The notes under the pieces: model-generated
The model's input: only the letters and a program-made list of their open reading frames with translations
What the model was told of the DNA's origin: nothing
Databases searched by the model: none
In this document: positions 59,509-64,000 of the stretch, piece by piece
Position numbering within the stretch: the stretch's first letter is position 1
Layout: every line of letters begins with the position of its first letter
Position numbers and translations under genes: made by a program
Source: Ancylostoma caninum
Lineage: Eukaryota; Nematoda; Chromadorea; Rhabditida; Ancylostomatidae
DNA length: 64,000 nucleotides
Assembly (NCBI GenBank): GCA_037903475.1
Contig: JBAJFG010000538.1
Location: 744,001 to 808,000 of the forward strand
Direction of reading: 5' to 3'

Positions 59509-60579
59509 TTGGTGACCACTATTTCCCGTTTTCTGCGAAGGCTTTCCCCAGATAGAGGAAGGAACGTAACCGCGATTTTTCAAAAAAGATTTTTTGGAAA
59601 GTATATCGGGAACCACGAAATACATCGATGAGAGTGGCAAAATGGTGGAAGAAGTAAAAATAATATCAACGAAGTTGTATACATTGGATAAATGCCTCAC
59701 CAAATTATACTAAACTCGTGGTACCCAGAAATCTAGTTATGTACATAGGTAACAAATATACATATGGCCTTCGTTCTTTAGAAGAATTTTGCCTATAGGC
59801 TGCATGAAACAGTCTATTCATCTGCAAAATCTGCTGTGAAATGCAGCAGCTTCCTATCTATTCTATCGAAAAAACCAAATTGCATGTGAACATTAACGCA
59901 AGTAATAAATTGAAAGTAATAAAGTGTTTCTTGTTTGGTCACTGCTGTCCAGTTATTGCCATTTTACAGTAACAACATATCAGCGGTTTTCTCTCCACTT
60001 ATCAGCGAACAAATGCCACATTTTAGTGTTGCATGAGCATGTGATCGCCCAAATCTCTCTTGTCAACATGTCAGGAAACTGCAATAATCACAGGCGCTGG
60101 TCCGGTTTTGCCAAATTGTGGTAACGAGACAGCGGATTTTGTTTGCATTTTTTTCACTCGGATATGCGTAGCGCCGTTTTTCCCAACTTCGCTGAGAGTT
60201 TGACGACAATTAGAAGGTGTGCTTCACCTTTCATTCTGGAGGTGCAGGTGGGAACCACTGCGAATAGTACATCTGCTTGTACTTTTCTGAAGCTATCCGA
60301 CAAAGGCTCCAATTTTGAGCATTCTACACCGATGATATCCGCCTAGATTCTGCTAAATGTGCGAAGGAGGGAAATGAGCGAAGATCTACTTCCAAGGAAG
60401 TTCAGTGACAGAAAAATGTTGAGCGAGCAAAGATTAACCAAAATTTACCTAAAATTCAACACTCGGATCTCAAGCGAATCTTCAACAAATGTACGGTGCA
60501 AACTGTCGCATTTCGAACTCACTTGATGAACATTTTATGGGTTCATTTTCTCTTTAGACAAGACAATTTAGTTTTCTGC

Positions 60580-60671
60580 ATTCCCTCTAGCTTGGAACTT
60601 GTATAGTTTCTATATGTTCTAAAAAATTCCCTGTAGCTTGGAACTTGTAATGGTTCTATATGTTCTAAAAA
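60580..60671. repeat. 46-bp tandem duplication
   Basis: Two adjacent units, ATTCCCTCTAGCTTGGAACT... and ATTCCCTGTAGCTTGGAACT..., each ending TTCTATATGTTCTAAAAA, with a few substitutions. Confidence 0.8.
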
Positions 60672-61345
60672 CTATCACTTTCACTGGGACACGGCTCCAC
60701 CTTGTCACGTGTCATGCTCGTTGAGACACATTTGATGCATGCTGTTTTATATTCAGCTGCTTTCTCCCTTCTGGCATTCGCATGTAAATTTTTTCCAGAA
60801 TCAGTCTTCCTTCACCTAATTGTTCCATGAGCACGGATGCGGAAATTGAAACGGGCTATTTTCTGAGACCTTCTTGTTATTCGTTGGAGGAGTGGCTCAT
60901 TCCTGAGGGAAACCCACTTATCTCTTCCTCGTATATGTACCTAGTAGGTAGCACGAAAAGCCGCAGTTGCTGAGGTTAGTGCCCATTTCCATCCTTCTAC
61001 TCATAGGAGAAATCTTTGCTTAAAAGAAAAAAAAAACATTTTTGATAAAATCCGGCCCATTAAAAGCATACAATTCTGGAAACATTCATAATTCGATGAC
61101 CCAACCTCTTTTAGAGAGGGTTGAAGAAGAAGGCTTCACGCAACTGAATATTTTTAAATGCTGCACCAAGCAGGATTTCGCGCTCAGGGCTGGTATTGAT
61201 CCCCTTAATGTTTTCACAACATGTTTCGAACATGTCACGAGGCCGGCTCGAGATGAGGCGCGCCATTTTCGCGTCAAATCGCATGCTAATACACGCGAGA
61301 GCGGCGCATCGCGAAGGTGTTGCGAGCCTTCCACGTTGTTGAGAG

Positions 61346-61392
61346 GTTGTCAGGTTGTCAGGAAGTGATGAACTTCAAGACAACCTGACAAC
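61346..61392. repeat. nested inverted repeat
   Basis: GTTGTCAGGTTGTC (61346-61359) pairs exactly with 61379-61392. Inside, GATGAACTTCAAGACA (61368-61383) has an inverted copy at about 61442-61457. The two overlapping hairpins are mutually exclusive. Confidence 0.75.
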
Positions 61393-61993
61393 AGAAGTGG
61401 AGGGCTTGACGGAGATAGTGCCTTAAATCGCGATACGCAGAGTGTCTTGAAGTTCATCCCCTCCTGCACGACCGAGCTCTTAAAGCCTCGTAGAGTATTT
61501 TTTGCGTTAATTTGATGCTAAATGACGCACATGCTGCTCGGACCTATATGGACAGAAACTCGATGCTGCAGCGGCGTTTTTTCAACGGGAACTGAACCCG
61601 CTAAGGTAACGTGACCGCAGCCGACACTAGCACTACGCCATCACGCACACATGTTAGCCCACGTAAGAGGAGTTACAGGAGCACTTCTCATCTCTAAGGC
61701 ATGGATGATGCTGTGTGTACCTAAAGTAAAACTTGCTGAATGTTCTTTAACCCAAATTTTCACTAATTTTGCTCAACACCACCAACACCACCGTTTTGAA
61801 TAATTAAGAAATTAGGGAAAGGAATGTTGTTCATAAGTGAGGAAAAGGAACGTCGTTCATAAGTGATCTTGTGAGCTCATGATCTTGCTGATCGGTGCCG
61901 CTGATCGATAGGCCGATCTTCTCCTAAGCAACTGCGACGTGTACATAATGTCTCCATGATCTACTTGGTCATTATGGCGTACTAGATACAACA

Positions 61994-62065
61994 TGCACTA
62001 TAGCTCGTAGGATGTGCGCACCGTTAAAGCGTGCGCATGTCAGGGTTCGAACCCCTGTTCGCGAA
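61994..62065 (+). tRNA. tRNA-like pseudogene or SINE head (Pol III A and B boxes)
   Basis: TAGCTCGTAGGA at 62001-62012 fits an A box and GGTTCGAACCC at 62044-62054 a B box. CAGGG/CCCTG (62041-62045, 62053-62057) forms a perfect 5-bp T stem. A TGCGCAC/GTGCGCA stem sits where an anticodon arm would be but leaves a 9-nt loop, and the acceptor stem does not pair. So it is not a working tRNA; a tRNA-derived SINE or pseudogene is more likely. Confidence 0.35.
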
Positions 62066-64000
62066 GCGGTTTTGCAGGCAGGTGTGCCAGCTCGCCTTGT
62101 TCTGAACTGTGACGAGCTTAGCTCGTAATGTACGGGGGTGGGGGGGGGGAGGAGATTACTCCCAACCCAGAAGCCTGGCCAGATGTGGATGAACCAGGAA
62201 AACCATTCGGTCACTGCTGACTAGGTGCACATCCTATGGCTAACAACTCTTCTTTCGAGGTGAAACCCACCTACTTCCGCTACGGTATGCCCGTCCGTGA
62301 TTTCAACTTTTGCCTTTAGTATGTATTTCAGTTTCAAATTTCATTTTGATTTCAGTCTTGGATATGATTTTCGCTATAACGTAATACTGTCGTGTAGAAA
62401 TCCTAGCATCATCTCCTCCCAATTGCGGCCATCCTTTCCTCAGTTTCTGCTCGAATTTTCGTCCTTATAGCACAATTGATAAACACCAGCGGCAACTGTG
62501 GGGGATGTTGCTTGAGTTAGTGAGATAGTAAGATAGTGGTGCATAGAAGACGACTATTTCTGGTCCATTCCAGTGAACGAGAACTAAGCTATGATTTGAA
62601 AGTGTCAACAAGGTGCTAAAACGACTTCGAGCTTCTTGAGAACCAATTTTGATTGATTTTTCCCAAGCTGAAAAACGCAGGAAGGCCTTGATGATGCGCG
62701 GCTGGGTGACAATCGTCGGCAGATGAAGGTTCACTGACCACAAACAAGCAGCCATAACGTCATGTTTTGCATTCACAACAGACGGGCACAAAAAGTCATA
62801 GCGTATGCATTGATGGGGGGAAGGGGAAAGTATACGCTAATAATGAAAGATCACCAAAGTTATTATACATACGTATGTTTCCTTTTTTCCATCATGTTTC
62901 CGTCGTTCCGTCTCACTAATCACTTCAGGAAATTATCAAATTTCACTTTTTCTCACTTCTCCTAGCATTCATGCAACGTTGAGTAGTTTTTCAGCTGTCA
63001 CATGACTGTCACCTGCTTCTTCGTGTTTGACATTCCGATTATTGCTGTATGTTTTCGCCAGCTATGAATACATGGTGTAGTAGACGAACCCGTGCAATGT
63101 CCGAGAACGTAGTGAAGCGCAGTAATTCGAATTAGGGTTTCGCTACAGAGAATTAGAGCTAACCGATCTTTTTTGAATTTTTCTGCGGCCTTTTTCTCCC
63201 TTTGCAATGCAACGTCCGTGAATTTGTTTCTTGCAAGAGTTAGTTTGAATTATTTCCGATTCAGCATCTGCTGTTAACATTACAATTGCTAGTTGTATAA
63301 AATCATTTCCATAGTCGCTGAAACCTAAGGTTTTTAGGAAGAAAAATGAATGAGGAAAAATAGATAACAAATTATGAGATGACAGATAGAATTATAGTTC
63401 TTTTTCCTCTATTATTCGTTGACTAAAAATTCTATCTTCCATATCTGTTCTCCACTGGTGAGCGTAAGCCACACCATTTCCGGATTCTCAGCAGCTTTCT
63501 GAGAAAACATCCTTGAAAGATCCGAAAGCAAATAAGCTCTCCCCCCACCGCTCTCTAAAATCGCACCTTTCCTGCCGTAAAATCTCTTTCTATATATCGT
63601 ACACACCTCAAAACATTTCCCAAAACTCTGCATACATAGTTCATGAAAGCATGGCTACGCTGATCAACGTGCTGCACACAAGTAGCTTCATTCCATAGTT
63701 GGACCAAATAAAAATTTAATAACTCAGTTCATTAACAGTTGATGTCCTCTTCATTGTGAATAGCATGAGAGAAGCCCGAGAGTTCGTCCTACATCCTCAC
63801 ATCGCTTAAAAATCTTAAATTTACGAAAGAATCACGAGGATTTTGATTTTGACTCGAACAAATAATGTTAGCTGACGAAATTCTTCGGTAATCTAAAAAT
63901 TTGATTTCTACCGCAAACGCGCATCCAATGCTGAATCCTACATTCGTATAGAAGTCGTTTTTTCCTGGAAATATGTTCCGCTTCGAAAATCCGTTTACTT
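62066..64000. other. intergenic, no gene recognised
   Basis: Contains a 10-nt poly-G at 62140-62149. Several short frames, none recognisable. AT-rich towards the end. Confidence 0.3.

Larger units (their letters stand above)
59509..61993. other. intergenic, small repeats
   Basis: Contains a 46-bp tandem duplication at 60580-60671 and an inverted repeat at 61346-61392. 61080-61660 is GC-richer, but no protein is recognised. Confidence 0.3.

Overview
The window reads as nuclear DNA of a nematode. The best evidence is one spliced gene with GT/AG introns and short TTTCAG-type acceptors, and a product of the nematode GPI-anchored acetylcholinesterase type. The dense Tc1/mariner relics fit a clade V parasite such as a strongylid or hookworm; the species is an inference.

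Layout. 1-11.4 kb: intergenic DNA with the 3' end of a mariner element, a GC-rich fold-back element (2.3 kb), a small TIR element (5.9 kb) and a fold-back repeat (7.0 kb). 11.4-14.8 kb: an apparently intact minus-strand non-LTR retrotransposon with endonuclease and reverse transcriptase in one 951-codon frame. 15.5-15.9 kb: a minus-strand open frame without ATG that resembles the first half of an F-BAR domain, possibly an exon of a gene not otherwise recovered. 16.2-16.9 kb: GC-rich DNA with a 43-bp perfect palindrome. 18.5-33.2 kb: five TIR transposons of different families (18.5, 21.8, 25.9, 30.2 and 32.3 kb), four or five of them with decayed transposase and most with intact TA duplications.

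33.7-44.5 kb: the main host gene, an acetylcholinesterase on the plus strand. I reconstructed 16 coding exons that join in one frame (1770 nt, 589 aa) from a signal peptide to a hydrophobic GPI-type tail. The catalytic triad is Ser218, Glu346 and His466, and the three conserved disulfides are present. It has a probable trans-splice acceptor just upstream and an AATAAA downstream. Its introns hold a fold-back MITE (intron 1), an antisense Tc1 relic (intron 8), and a second large fold-back element plus two short palindromes (intron 14). A mariner lies about 0.5 kb upstream of the first exon.

44.8-64 kb: mostly non-coding. It holds more mariner relics (44.8, 57.1 and 57.8 kb), near-perfect hairpins (46.3, 46.7 and 61.3 kb), an 825-bp ATTC array that creates long false reading frames, a second opposite-orientation copy of the GC-rich fold-back element (59.2 kb) and a tRNA-like Pol III box pair (62.0 kb). 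Nine G/C homopolymers of 8-13 nt are scattered through the window. Apart from the esterase, the retrotransposon frame and the F-BAR-like frame I could not support other protein-coding genes; short exons of unrecognised genes could have been missed.
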